10,159 nucleotides of DNA from Caryophanales bacterium (GTDB lineage Bacteria; Bacillota; Bacilli; Alicyclobacillales; SLC66), in the NCBI GenBank assembly GCA_027341705.1, contig DAIELO010000025.1, positions 1 through 10,159 of the forward strand, given 5' to 3'. This document shows positions 1 through 6,348 of this stretch, in pieces; position 1 is the first letter of the stretch, and the number at the start of each line of letters is the position of its first letter. The translations under genes were made by a program, and so were the position numbers. The notes beneath the pieces are model-generated. The model did no database searches, had not been told where the DNA came from, and saw nothing but the letters and a program-made list of their open reading frames with translations.

Positions 1-91
1 CCGAAGCAGCATGTACAAAAAGGTCGCCGCCCCCTGCCACAACAATAGACGTGAATGCGACGGCGACAACCAATATGAGCGATCGTTTCAT
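1..91 (-). CDS. N-terminal fragment of an exported protein (signal peptide), partial
   Basis: Only the first 30 codons lie in the window; the gene runs off the left edge. The visible product starts MKRSLILVVAVAF and continues through a hydrophobic stretch to a small-residue region ending VHAAS. This is a typical Gram-positive Sec signal peptide: two basic residues, an h-region of roughly 15 residues, and an A-x-A-like cleavage region. The mature protein is not visible, so no function can be given. A purine-rich ribosome site (AAGGGGG) lies at about 103-109. An in-frame GTG at 92-94 immediately precedes the ATG and is closer to the ideal spacing (8 nt versus 11), so the true start may be one codon upstream. 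The gene follows pepP on the same strand after about 70 bp, and no convincing promoter was found between them, so read-through from pepP is possible. A 10-bp inverted repeat brackets the leader. Confidence 0.7.
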   Translation of the reverse strand, partial: MKRSLILVVAVAFTSIVVAGGGDLFVHAAS

Positions 92-94
92 CAC

Positions 95-142
95 TAATGC
101 GTCCCCCTTGTCATCATATGATAGACGAAAGTGGACGCATTA
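95..142 (-). repeat. 10-bp perfect inverted repeat over the leader of the left-edge gene
   Basis: TAATGCGTCC at 95-104 and its exact complement GGACGCATTA at 133-142 are separated by 28 nt. The 3' arm, read in the mRNA of the minus-strand gene, overlaps the end of the ribosome site. A second palindrome, ATCATATGAT (113-122), lies almost exactly at the centre. No T-run follows, so it is not a standard terminator. It may be an RNA hairpin limiting translation or a DNA operator. Confidence 0.55.
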
Positions 143-164
143 AGGTTACAACACCATCAGGACA

Positions 165-1415
165 CTAGTTCAAACCAGAGGCCATGATCGCCTCAATGTC
201 AGCCACTTGTTTGGGGATAGCACGGGACAACACTTCTGTACCCGCTTCGGTGACAAGCACATCATCCTCAATGCGAATGCCAATCCGTTCGTCCGCCACG
301 TACAGGCCAGGCTCCACCGTAATCACCATCCCCGGTTGCAGTTCACCGTCATACACGCCCACATCATGCGTATCCAGTCCCAAATAGTGACTCACGCCGT
401 GATAGTAGTAATTGCCAAGCTCACTTGCATCAGCAATGAGTCCAATACGTAGCAATTCTTCAGTCAACACCTTTTTAGCAATTTCATTCAGTTCTTTCAT
501 CGGAAATCCAGGTTGGATCGCATCAATCACCGCCAATTGCGTCTTTAAAACGATCTCGTACAACTCTTTTTGACGAGGACTAAACTTTCCATTGACCGGG
601 AAGGTGCGACTGATGTCTGCCGCGTAGTAACCAAATTGTGAGCCAAGGTCGAGCAGCACCAGTTCTCCATCTTGAGCATCGCTGCTATTTTCCACATAGT
701 GCAAAATAGTGGCATTAGCTCCTGAGGCAACGATGCTAGGAAAAGCGAAATCTGTTACGCCAGCCATTTTTAATGAAAAATTAAAATGTGCCTCTAATTG
801 ATACTCTGCCATTCCAGGACGGGCATGCTGCCACAAGTTAGTTAATCCATCTGCCGTGATGGCAATCGCCTTTTTTAGCAGTTGCACTTCTTGATCAGAT
901 TTTATCCGTCTCGTATTGGCAATCACAGGATATACATTGCAGATTGCTAAGTACGGATGATGCATGTGTAATTGCTGGGCAAACTGTTGTGAATGTGTGA
1001 GTGGGCCTTCTATGTCACGAGATTCCAGATCCATGTATACTGCGGCATAATTCCCCTGCAACAATAAGCGATTCACAAAGGTCGCAAAATCCCCTTCATA
1101 GACCACCTTTTCAATCCCAGAAGCGGCGCGCACCGCTTCTTCACGCATCCGATAACCAGTCCATTTTTCTTTTTCAGGATCAGGTTTTTCAATAAAAATC
1201 AGCTCTTGAATTTGATCATTATTCTTTTCCGCTAGGTAGATAAATCGTTCACAAGCAAGACCAGTCAAATAATAAAAATTTCTAGGGACGGTATACAAAT
1301 ATGATTCATCCGCTGACTTGCTCGGAGCACTTCCTGAAAACATCACCAGTACACTGGAATTTTGCATAGTAGCATGTAAAATTCCCCGTCGTGCCACATA
1401 TTCGTTGGTTGCCAT
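165..1415 (-). CDS. pepP: Xaa-Pro aminopeptidase (aminopeptidase P, M24B family)
   Basis: Cytosolic metallopeptidase that removes an N-terminal residue when proline is in the second position, used in peptide turnover. The 416-residue product has an N-terminal creatinase-like AMP_N domain (about 1-170) and a C-terminal pita-bread M24 domain (about 180-410). The five expected dinuclear metal ligands are all visible: D256 in LLDLGS, D267 in ADISRTFP, H343 in HGVSHYLGLDTHD, E368 in ITVEPGLY and E383 in RIEDD. The accessory histidines H339 and H350 are also present, as in E. coli PepP. Length fits the family. I chose the ATG at 1413-1415 because GAGAGGGG lies 7 nt upstream. A longer frame to 1466 exists, but its first codon falls inside the predicted -10 box. 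It is divergent from the chemoreceptor gene. There is no signal peptide or membrane segment. The family call is firm; the exact substrate preference is inferred. Confidence 0.95.
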   Translation of the reverse strand: MATNEYVARRGILHATMQNSSVLVMFSGSAPSKSADESYLYTVPRNFYYLTGLACERFIYLAEKNNDQIQELIFIEKPDPEKEKWTGYRMREEAVRAASGIEKVVYEGDFATFVNRLLLQGNYAAVYMDLESRDIEGPLTHSQQFAQQLHMHHPYLAICNVYPVIANTRRIKSDQEVQLLKKAIAITADGLTNLWQHARPGMAEYQLEAHFNFSLKMAGVTDFAFPSIVASGANATILHYVENSSDAQDGELVLLDLGSQFGYYAADISRTFPVNGKFSPRQKELYEIVLKTQLAVIDAIQPGFPMKELNEIAKKVLTEELLRIGLIADASELGNYYYHGVSHYLGLDTHDVGVYDGELQPGMVITVEPGLYVADERIGIRIEDDVLVTEAGTEVLSRAIPKQVADIEAIMASGLN

Positions 1416-1422
1416 AAAATTA

Positions 1423-1430
1423 CCCCTCTC
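1423..1430 (-). promoter_or_regulatory. Ribosome binding site fixing the pepP start
   Basis: GAGAGGGG on the minus strand, 7 nt before the ATG at 1413-1415. It favours this start over the upstream in-frame ATG at 1464-1466. Confidence 0.7.
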
Positions 1431-1461
1431 TAAAATCAAACGCGATGATCTCGTCCCAATT

Positions 1462-1491
1462 AGCATAACAGAATGGCTACACTTTCTACAA
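1462..1491 (-). promoter_or_regulatory. Putative sigma-A promoter for pepP
   Basis: On the minus strand, TTGTAG (1486-1491) and TATGCT (1462-1467) are separated by 18 bp. Transcription would start near 1455, about 40 nt before the chosen ATG. Read by eye; matches are 4/6 and 4/6. Confidence 0.45.
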
Positions 1492-1502
1492 AATCATGCG
1501 AA

Positions 1503-1530
1503 TTGATTTTTGTCAGTAATAGTCTATAAT
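1503..1530 (+). promoter_or_regulatory. Putative sigma-A promoter for the chemoreceptor gene
   Basis: TTGATT (1503-1508) and a perfect TATAAT (1525-1530) are separated by 16 bp, giving a leader of about 80 nt before the GTG at 1620. No SigD-type motility promoter (TAAA with GCCGATAA) was seen, which suggests expression is not tied to the flagellar sigma factor. Confidence 0.5.
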
Positions 1531-1619
1531 TTAATCATTGATGAAGAAACAACCTGATATATTAAGTGATTATTAGTGAGAAATACATATACTGATTACA
1601 TTATCATTGAGGTGATTAC

Positions 1620-2999
1620 GTGTTTCGAAAAAAGAACACCGTTTCTGTGCTGCCCATTGATGCAGAAGATAGCGCGTTGGTAGCCAGCATCAATTGGACA
1701 TCCCTTCAAGAAAAAGTGGCGAAAGGTGACCTGTCGGTGAGAGTCAGCGTGACATCGACCGCTACCCCCGCCATGGTCGCTTTTAATGCCGTCATGGATC
1801 ATTACGAGCGAGACATCATGGCACTCACTAATTCACTAAATCAAGCGATCAATTCTTCTGCCAAGCAAAACAACCGCCTACACGAACTAGCCGATGACAG
1901 CAAGAAATTAAGTAATGGCATGCAGCGCATTGCAACCGCAGTGGAAGAACTATCGTCTAGTATTGAGGAAATTGCAGGAAGTGCCAATCAACTTAATGAA
2001 CAAATTCATTCCTTTGAAGAAGTCGCCTCTACCAGCAGCATGAAGGTATCCGAATCGGCAAGCATGGCACAAAATTTAGGTGTGGTTGTCGGTACGCTTC
2101 AGGAGCGTATGGGGCAGTTAACGGGCAGTATCAGTTCGATTACCCACTTGATTCAACTCATCAGGGAAATTGCAGAACAGACGAACTTGCTTGCTTTAAA
2201 TGCCAGTATTGAGGCCGCACGCGCAGGAGAACAAGGCCGCGGGTTTAGTGTGGTGGCAAACGAAGTGAAAAAACTTTCTGACAACACACAACATGCCGTG
2301 TCTGAAGTGGTGAACCAAGTCAATACGATTCAATCCGATACGAAAAATACGAACAGAGAGCTTGGTTCGCTCACCCAAGATACGCTCAAAACAAGTCAAA
2401 TTTCAGAAGAGACGAAAACGCTGATTAATACAATGTTGACTCACATCAGCCATTCTAATGAACAAATGCGGCAAATGGCTCCTGCCATTCAAGAACACTC
2501 CAGTGTGTTTCAGGAAATCGCCGCGACGGTGACCGAACTTAGTGGCGTCACCCAAGAGGAGTCAGATAAAATTAACACGAGTGCCACTGATCTATTTTCC
2601 CTTGTGACTAGCCTAGAGGAGGTACGGAGTCGCTATAGCCTCTATCGATTAGGCTTTGACCACCAGGAATTTCTGGAGTTAGCGTTAACCGATCATTTGC
2701 TCCTCAATTGGCGGTTGCGCGCGATGCTGCAAGGCTTGACCAAGTTAGATGAAGCAAAGATTGGCGAACATCGTATGTGCCGTTTAGGCAAATGGTATTA
2801 TGGTGAAGGACAACCCATTTTCGGACACCACCCTGCATTTATCGAGCTGGAGCAGCATCACGAAAAAATTCACCACACCGCCAAGGAAATGATTATCGCC
2901 TACAAAAATGGCAATCGACAAAAAGCAGAAAGCTTATATCAAGTGATTGATCAAGAGATTGGCCCCATGATGGTACAGGTGATTAAGAGCATCAGTTAA
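1620..2999 (+). CDS. Soluble methyl-accepting chemotaxis protein with C-terminal CZB zinc-binding domain
   Basis: A 459-residue cytoplasmic chemoreceptor that would form arrays with CheA/CheW. There is no signal peptide or membrane segment. Residues 30-65 (KGDLSVRV...VAFNAVM) resemble the second half of a HAMP domain. A long coiled-coil MCP signalling domain spans about 70-340, with the hallmark hairpin tip [19 protein letters not shown] at 183-201 followed by [19 protein letters not shown]. The C-terminal 110 residues form a CZB domain, with likely Zn ligands H359, C387 (in CRLGKWYY), H414 and H418. The C387-H414-H418 spacing matches that of E. coli DgcZ (C52, H79, H83). CZB receptors such as Helicobacter TlpD are known to respond to zinc or reactive oxygen/chlorine species, so a metal or redox cue is inferred here. 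The gene starts with GTG, with GAGGTGA at 1609-1615 as ribosome site. It is a single transcription unit ended by the terminator at 3066-3096. No che or flagellar genes are adjacent. Confidence 0.92.
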   Translation: MFRKKNTVSVLPIDAEDSALVASINWTSLQEKVAKGDLSVRVSVTSTATPAMVAFNAVMDHYERDIMALTNSLNQAINSSAKQNNRLHELADDSKKLSNGMQRIATAVEELSSSIEEIAGSANQLNEQIHSFEEVASTSSMKVSESASMAQNLGVVVGTLQERMGQLTGSISSITHLIQLIREIAEQTNLLALNASIEAARAGEQGRGFSVVANEVKKLSDNTQHAVSEVVNQVNTIQSDTKNTNRELGSLTQDTLKTSQISEETKTLINTMLTHISHSNEQMRQMAPAIQEHSSVFQEIAATVTELSGVTQEESDKINTSATDLFSLVTSLEEVRSRYSLYRLGFDHQEFLELALTDHLLLNWRLRAMLQGLTKLDEAKIGEHRMCRLGKWYYGEGQPIFGHHPAFIELEQHHEKIHHTAKEMIIAYKNGNRQKAESLYQVIDQEIGPMMVQVIKSIS

Positions 3000-3042
3000 T
3001 AACTGCTATACTCGGCATCGCCCTCAAGGCAATCGATGATGT

Positions 3043-3051
3043 TGATATAAT
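3043..3051 (+). promoter_or_regulatory. Possible extended -10 element before a terminator
   Basis: TGATATAAT (TGn followed by a perfect TATAAT) sits between the chemoreceptor stop and its terminator. There is no clear -35. A start near 3058 would give an RNA of only about 40 nt ending at the 3066-3096 hairpin. It may be chance in an AT-rich gap. Confidence 0.2.
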
Positions 3052-3065
3052 GTCCCGCCCGATTC

Positions 3066-3096
3066 AGTGCCGTGGATTCTTTCCACGGCACTTTTT
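3066..3096 (+). terminator. Rho-independent terminator of the chemoreceptor gene
   Basis: A perfect 11-bp stem, AGTGCCGTGGA (3066-3076) with TCCACGGCACT (3082-3092), has a 5-nt loop and is followed by a T-run (3092-3096). Only the plus-strand reading has a good T-tract. Confidence 0.92.
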
Positions 3097-3107
3097 AACT
3101 TAAATAC

Positions 3108-3549
3108 TCATCTTTCCAAGGAAACATCTGCTACCACTTCTGGATAAGCAAATGAACTCACCTCTCGATCTAGGTACCTAGCAATTTGAAACACCACAAA
3201 CCAGACAATCGCGAAACCAGTAAATCGACCCCAAGTAAGTCCCTGATGGAGAACGACCCAATTCAGGATCAGTCCCGTCGCAGGAAAAGCCAGCTCTGCA
3301 ATAGTAGCATAGGAGGCTTTCGTGGTAGACAGCCCCTTATAATAGAGCAACAGACTGATCAAACTTGGGAAAAGCGCCTGAAACAATACATTCAAAAATG
3401 CCACGGGAATGATAATATGTTGACCAAGTTGCGTCCAGTTCGGGTTGGCAAACAACACCATCGCAAAAAGCAAAGGCAATGCCATAAAAAAACGGGCCGC
3501 CAGGACACTATCAATTTGCTCGCAAAAAAATAGAGTTCGAACAATATTT
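3108..3549 (-). pseudogene. C-terminal remnant of an EamA/DMT-family permease, downstream of an FMN riboswitch (probable riboflavin transporter)
   Basis: The frame reads through about 140 residues with four hydrophobic segments and EamA-like features: an AARFFMALPLLFA segment, then LLLYYKGLSTTKASYATIAEL, then FPATGLILNWVVLHQGLTWGR and a last membrane helix ending in FQIARYLDRE. This corresponds to roughly helices 7-10 of a normal 10-helix, roughly 300-residue DMT permease, so the first 150-190 residues are missing. The frame joins directly to the 3' end of an FMN aptamer, and its only upstream ATG (3558-3560) lies inside the conserved GGAUG of that aptamer with no ribosome site before it. EamA-family proteins under FMN riboswitches (RibN, ImpX) are known or predicted riboflavin importers, so this is best read as a riboflavin transporter gene that lost its 5' part by deletion. 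An alternative is a functional half-size transporter that dimerises; the lack of a start signal argues against that. Confidence 0.65.
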
Positions 3550-3678
3550 CCTTCTTTCATCCGGACTATACCGTCGGTACTGGATTCTCACCAGTTCCTG
3601 CCATATGGCTCGTGGACTTCGCAAATTATGCATTACCACCGATTGGGAATTGGCCTAAGCCTCACCATGCCCTGAAGG
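3550..3678 (-). ncRNA. FMN riboswitch (RFN element) aptamer
   Basis: Read on the minus strand, this 129-nt region has the RFN layout. P1 is CCUUC (3674-3678) paired with GAAGG (3550-3554). Conserved elements follow in order: GGUG...AAUUCCC, UCGGUGGUAAU, CCACGAGCC, an ACUGG/CCAGU stem, ACCGACGGUAUAGUCCGGAUG, then AAAGAAGG. The P3 pairing is GUGG/CCAC in place of the usual GCGG/CCGC, a compensatory C-G to U-A change. P4 is GCC-AUAU-GGC. The P2 arm is odd: about 10 nt (GGCUUAGGCC, able to form a mini-hairpin) are inserted between GGUGA and AAUUCC. Such elements bind FMN and shut off riboflavin synthesis or uptake genes. No clear terminator hairpin lies between the aptamer and the downstream frame; the 3' P1 strand contains a Shine-Dalgarno-like GAAGGA, so translational control is conceivable. 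Confidence 0.9.
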
Positions 3679-3697
3679 TTCGTATTCAATTAAATTT

Positions 3698-3724
3698 AAG
3701 ATAACAAAACTTTTTTAATGTCAA
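3698..3724 (-). promoter_or_regulatory. Putative sigma-A promoter of the FMN riboswitch transcript
   Basis: On the minus strand a perfect TTGACA (3719-3724) precedes TATCTT (3698-3703) at a short 15-bp spacing; TCTTAA (3696-3701) at 17 bp is an alternative. The start point would fall near 3690, about 10 nt before the first base of aptamer P1, as expected for a riboswitch leader. Confidence 0.6.
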
Positions 3725-3761
3725 TTTAGTATATCAGCGTTTTGCTGGCACAAACAGCTAA

Positions 3762-5012
3762 TTAGGCGATATAATCGACGCGATTGCGCCCACTTTGCTT
3801 TGCCTTGTAGAGGGCGTCGTCAGCACGTTTCAGCACAAGATTAGGGGGTTCTCCCTGCTGATACCAGGAAACCCCTACACTGATTGACACTCTTTGGTCT
3901 TGGACGGTGACAAACCTTACAGACAACCGAATGCGCTCTGCATAATCAAGCGCATGCCGGATATCCATATAAGCGATGATCACAAATTCTTCTCCCCCGT
4001 AACGCGCAAGCACATCTCCTCTACGGATGTTTTGCTGCAACCGTTCTGCCACTTCTTGAAGAACTCGATCACCTTCTTGATGTCCATATGTATCGTTGAC
4101 TGCCTTGAAGTAATCAATATCACACATAAGTAAACAAAACTGATGGGTGGCGCTTACATTGGCGTCCCTCACATCAAATGCTAGCCTTTCATCAAAATAT
4201 CTTCTGTTCCATATGCCAGTCAATCCGTCTTGAAGCGCCATGTTCTCAATTGATCGAAATTGTTGTTGAAGTGCAATTCTCATCGTCTCGATGCCCAAAG
4301 AAAGACGACCTAATTCCGTCTTATCATGAATAACTGGTACCGGGTAATGCAAGTCACCATGTGTATATCGCTCCACTGCTTGGGTCAACGTGATAATCGG
4401 TTCCACCCACTTACGCAACTGCCTACTTAGCAACAATGTCACCATTGCCATCACGCTACTTGCAATCAATGCATAAATCACCAAAGAAATCGCGGATAAC
4501 ACTCTCAAATTAACGTCATTGAAGTGAATGCGATTGTTTACTTGCCCCAAAGCAATCGCGTATTCACGTCGGAATGCATCAAATGTGGTTTTAGCTTGAT
4601 TTTGCATAACTAAAGGAATTTTTTTATTGTTATGCCTGAGATTGATCATCGGAATTGCAAAACGAGCATTCCATGTTAATCCTAGCTTTATAGTGCTTTT
4701 GACAAATGGATCTATAGAAATAATGTGCTTAACCGCTGTCAATTGTTTAACCGCCATCGCATAATTATTCACACCTGAATAAAATGGCGCTAAAAAATCC
4801 TTCTCACCAGTCAGTTCATAACCACGCAATCCTGTTTCCTGATCATCCATGGCGATCTGCAATTGCGACAACTCGCCACTAATTTTTCCTAACTGGATAA
4901 TCTCATTTTGTTCATTACCAATCGGGATGCTAATGATGATTTGACTACTAAGCATAATAATTACTGCGATAAACTGAATCCCAATCAAATATCGCACCAA
5001 TTGTTTACCCAT
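3762..5012 (-). CDS. Membrane diguanylate cyclase: CHASE3-like sensor, HAMP, GGDEF
   Basis: A 416-residue protein that should make cyclic di-GMP from two GTP in response to an extracytoplasmic cue. Order: membrane helix (about 5-28); an external CHASE3-like region (about 35-170) containing MDDQETGLRGYELTGEKDFL; second helix (about 174-196); HAMP linker (about 197-255); GGDEF domain from DGLTGIWNRRYFDERL (about 262) to the end. The active-site loop is GGEEF (339-343), the accepted active variant. The inhibitory RxxD I-site (RRGD, 330-333) is present five residues before it, so product feedback is expected. D298 and D300 of the CDIDYFK motif are also present. No EAL domain is fused. I chose the ATG at 5010-5012 because GGGGG precedes it by 4 nt; a GTG at 5058-5060 in the same frame has AAGGAA only 2 nt away and would add 16 residues. 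The gene follows the MFS gene by 63 bp and probably ends the operon. Confidence 0.9.
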   Translation of the reverse strand: MGKQLVRYLIGIQFIAVIIMLSSQIIISIPIGNEQNEIIQLGKISGELSQLQIAMDDQETGLRGYELTGEKDFLAPFYSGVNNYAMAVKQLTAVKHIISIDPFVKSTIKLGLTWNARFAIPMINLRHNNKKIPLVMQNQAKTTFDAFRREYAIALGQVNNRIHFNDVNLRVLSAISLVIYALIASSVMAMVTLLLSRQLRKWVEPIITLTQAVERYTHGDLHYPVPVIHDKTELGRLSLGIETMRIALQQQFRSIENMALQDGLTGIWNRRYFDERLAFDVRDANVSATHQFCLLMCDIDYFKAVNDTYGHQEGDRVLQEVAERLQQNIRRGDVLARYGGEEFVIIAYMDIRHALDYAERIRLSVRFVTVQDQRVSISVGVSWYQQGEPPNLVLKRADDALYKAKQSGRNRVDYIA

Positions 5013-5075
5013 TTGTCCCCCAGAAGAAAAAATTCGCCATTTCAACTCCAATGTTCCCACGCTTCCTTAACATAA

Positions 5076-6305
5076 TTACCGATTAGCTGATGAAGGGATC
5101 CAATGTTCCAATTGAATAGCGATAAACACGCCCATGAATAGCACCACTGCTAGCAATAAAAACCACTCAAATCCAAGCGCATGACCAAGGGCATATCCAG
5201 CAATCACAGGACCAATTACCATGCCAGCCTGCCAAGAAAGATTAATCATGGCATTATAACGCCCACGAAGTCGTTCTGGTGCCAGATCGTTAACAATTGG
5301 GGATAAACTTGGCGATAAAAAAGTCTCTCCCACTCCAAATATGGCGAGTGAGGCAATGAGTAATGGAGTTGCAAAATGCCCATTTTTAAATCCTGCCAAT
5401 AAAACAAACAACCAACTAATCGCAAATAAAGCAGAAGCAAAAGCGGCTAAACGCGTTCTTCGCCATTTTTTGGCGTAATGCAAAACAGGAAATTGAACAA
5501 GCACAATTGCCATACAATTAGCAAAAAAAGCAATGCCAACAACGCTTGCTCCCACACCCTTAAACCCAGTAGCCCAAACTGAAAATGCTGTATTCATTTG
5601 ACTGTATCCAAAAACAACAAACAACAGATTTAAGACAGTCACACCAACAAGAGCTCGATCCCTAATGACTTCGCGAAATCCCCCGCGATTACCTGAAAGT
5701 TGCTCCTTTAAATCCAACGTATTAGGAATATATTTTTTATTTCTCAACGGCAAAAGAATTGGAATAAACACCAAATATGTGCAAGCATCGATCAAAAATA
5801 TCAGAAAAAAAGTGGTGGGCTTCATCGAATGCAACAACAACCCAGAAATCAATGAACCTAATCCAATCCCTAGATTTTGTGCTGCATAAGCAATGCCAAA
5901 GTAACGTGATCGGTCCTTCTTCCCCGCCAAAACCGCCAATTGAGAAGAAAGTCCATTCCACATTGCCGAATTACCAACCCCAACGAGCAAAGAAGACAAC
6001 AGTGCCACACCTACATTAATAGATATGGCATACCCTATCGTTCCGATACAAAGCAACAGCAATGCAAGTACTAAAAGCTTAAAACTACCCAATCGATCTA
6101 CCGCATAGCCAACCACTGGTGTGGACAGTAGGCCGATCAAACTCGAAAAACTGATCACGAATCCTGCCATAAGAAGTGGTATGCCCCTGTCCACATGCAG
6201 GTAAATCATCAAAAAAGGCATCGTCATTCCTGAACCAAAAAAATTAACTGTATACCCAAGAAACAAGAAAAGAACTGGACGCGGAAGGTGAAAAATAGAT
6301 TTCAT
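5076..6305 (-). CDS. Major facilitator superfamily transporter (12 helices, DHA1-like)
   Basis: A 409-residue inner-membrane permease with twelve predicted helices in two groups of six around a short central loop (near residues 185-215). The loop between helices 2 and 3 carries GYAVDRLGSFKLLV, a form of MFS motif A. Helix 5 has QNLGIGLGSLISG, resembling the motif C of drug/H+ antiporters, and the second half has the related ERLRGRYNAMINLSWQAGMVIGPVIAG. This suggests a proton-coupled exporter, but the substrate cannot be told from sequence. The start is uncertain. The ATG at 6303-6305 has AGGA 12 nt upstream, which is long; an in-frame TTG at 6330-6332 would add nine residues but has GGTGA directly abutting it. 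The gene lies 43 bp (or 16 bp with TTG) after the CoA-transferase stop, so co-transcription is likely. Export of a compound linked to that enzyme is possible but not shown. Confidence 0.85.
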   Translation of the reverse strand: MKSIFHLPRPVLFLFLGYTVNFFGSGMTMPFLMIYLHVDRGIPLLMAGFVISFSSLIGLLSTPVVGYAVDRLGSFKLLVLALLLLCIGTIGYAISINVGVALLSSLLVGVGNSAMWNGLSSQLAVLAGKKDRSRYFGIAYAAQNLGIGLGSLISGLLLHSMKPTTFFLIFLIDACTYLVFIPILLPLRNKKYIPNTLDLKEQLSGNRGGFREVIRDRALVGVTVLNLLFVVFGYSQMNTAFSVWATGFKGVGASVVGIAFFANCMAIVLVQFPVLHYAKKWRRTRLAAFASALFAISWLFVLLAGFKNGHFATPLLIASLAIFGVGETFLSPSLSPIVNDLAPERLRGRYNAMINLSWQAGMVIGPVIAGYALGHALGFEWFLLLAVVLFMGVFIAIQLEHWIPSSANR

Positions 6306-6348
6306 AAACTGATTATATCCTACAACTATCAATCACCATAGGCTCAAT

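Noticed and set aside
95..142. Inverted repeat read as a pepP terminator
   Set aside because: The arm is followed by GTGATG and the next start codon rather than a T-tract on the minus strand.
165..1466. Longer aminopeptidase P reading frame with 17 extra N-terminal residues
   Set aside because: The upstream ATG lacks a ribosome site and overlaps the predicted -10 box; the ATG at 1413-1415 has GAGAGGGG at good spacing.
3186..3675. Plus-strand open frames opposite the permease remnant and riboswitch
   Set aside because: Their products are low-complexity and basic with no family features, and they lie antisense to clear EamA coding sequence and a structured RNA.
3725..3761. Hairpin after the diguanylate cyclase gene as a terminator
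   Set aside because: Pairing of AGC/GCT and TTTG/CAAA is interrupted by an internal loop and no T-run follows on the minus strand.
5665..6019. Plus-strand frames inside the MFS gene
   Set aside because: They are shadows of the well-supported 12-helix transporter and lack ribosome sites and recognisable domains.
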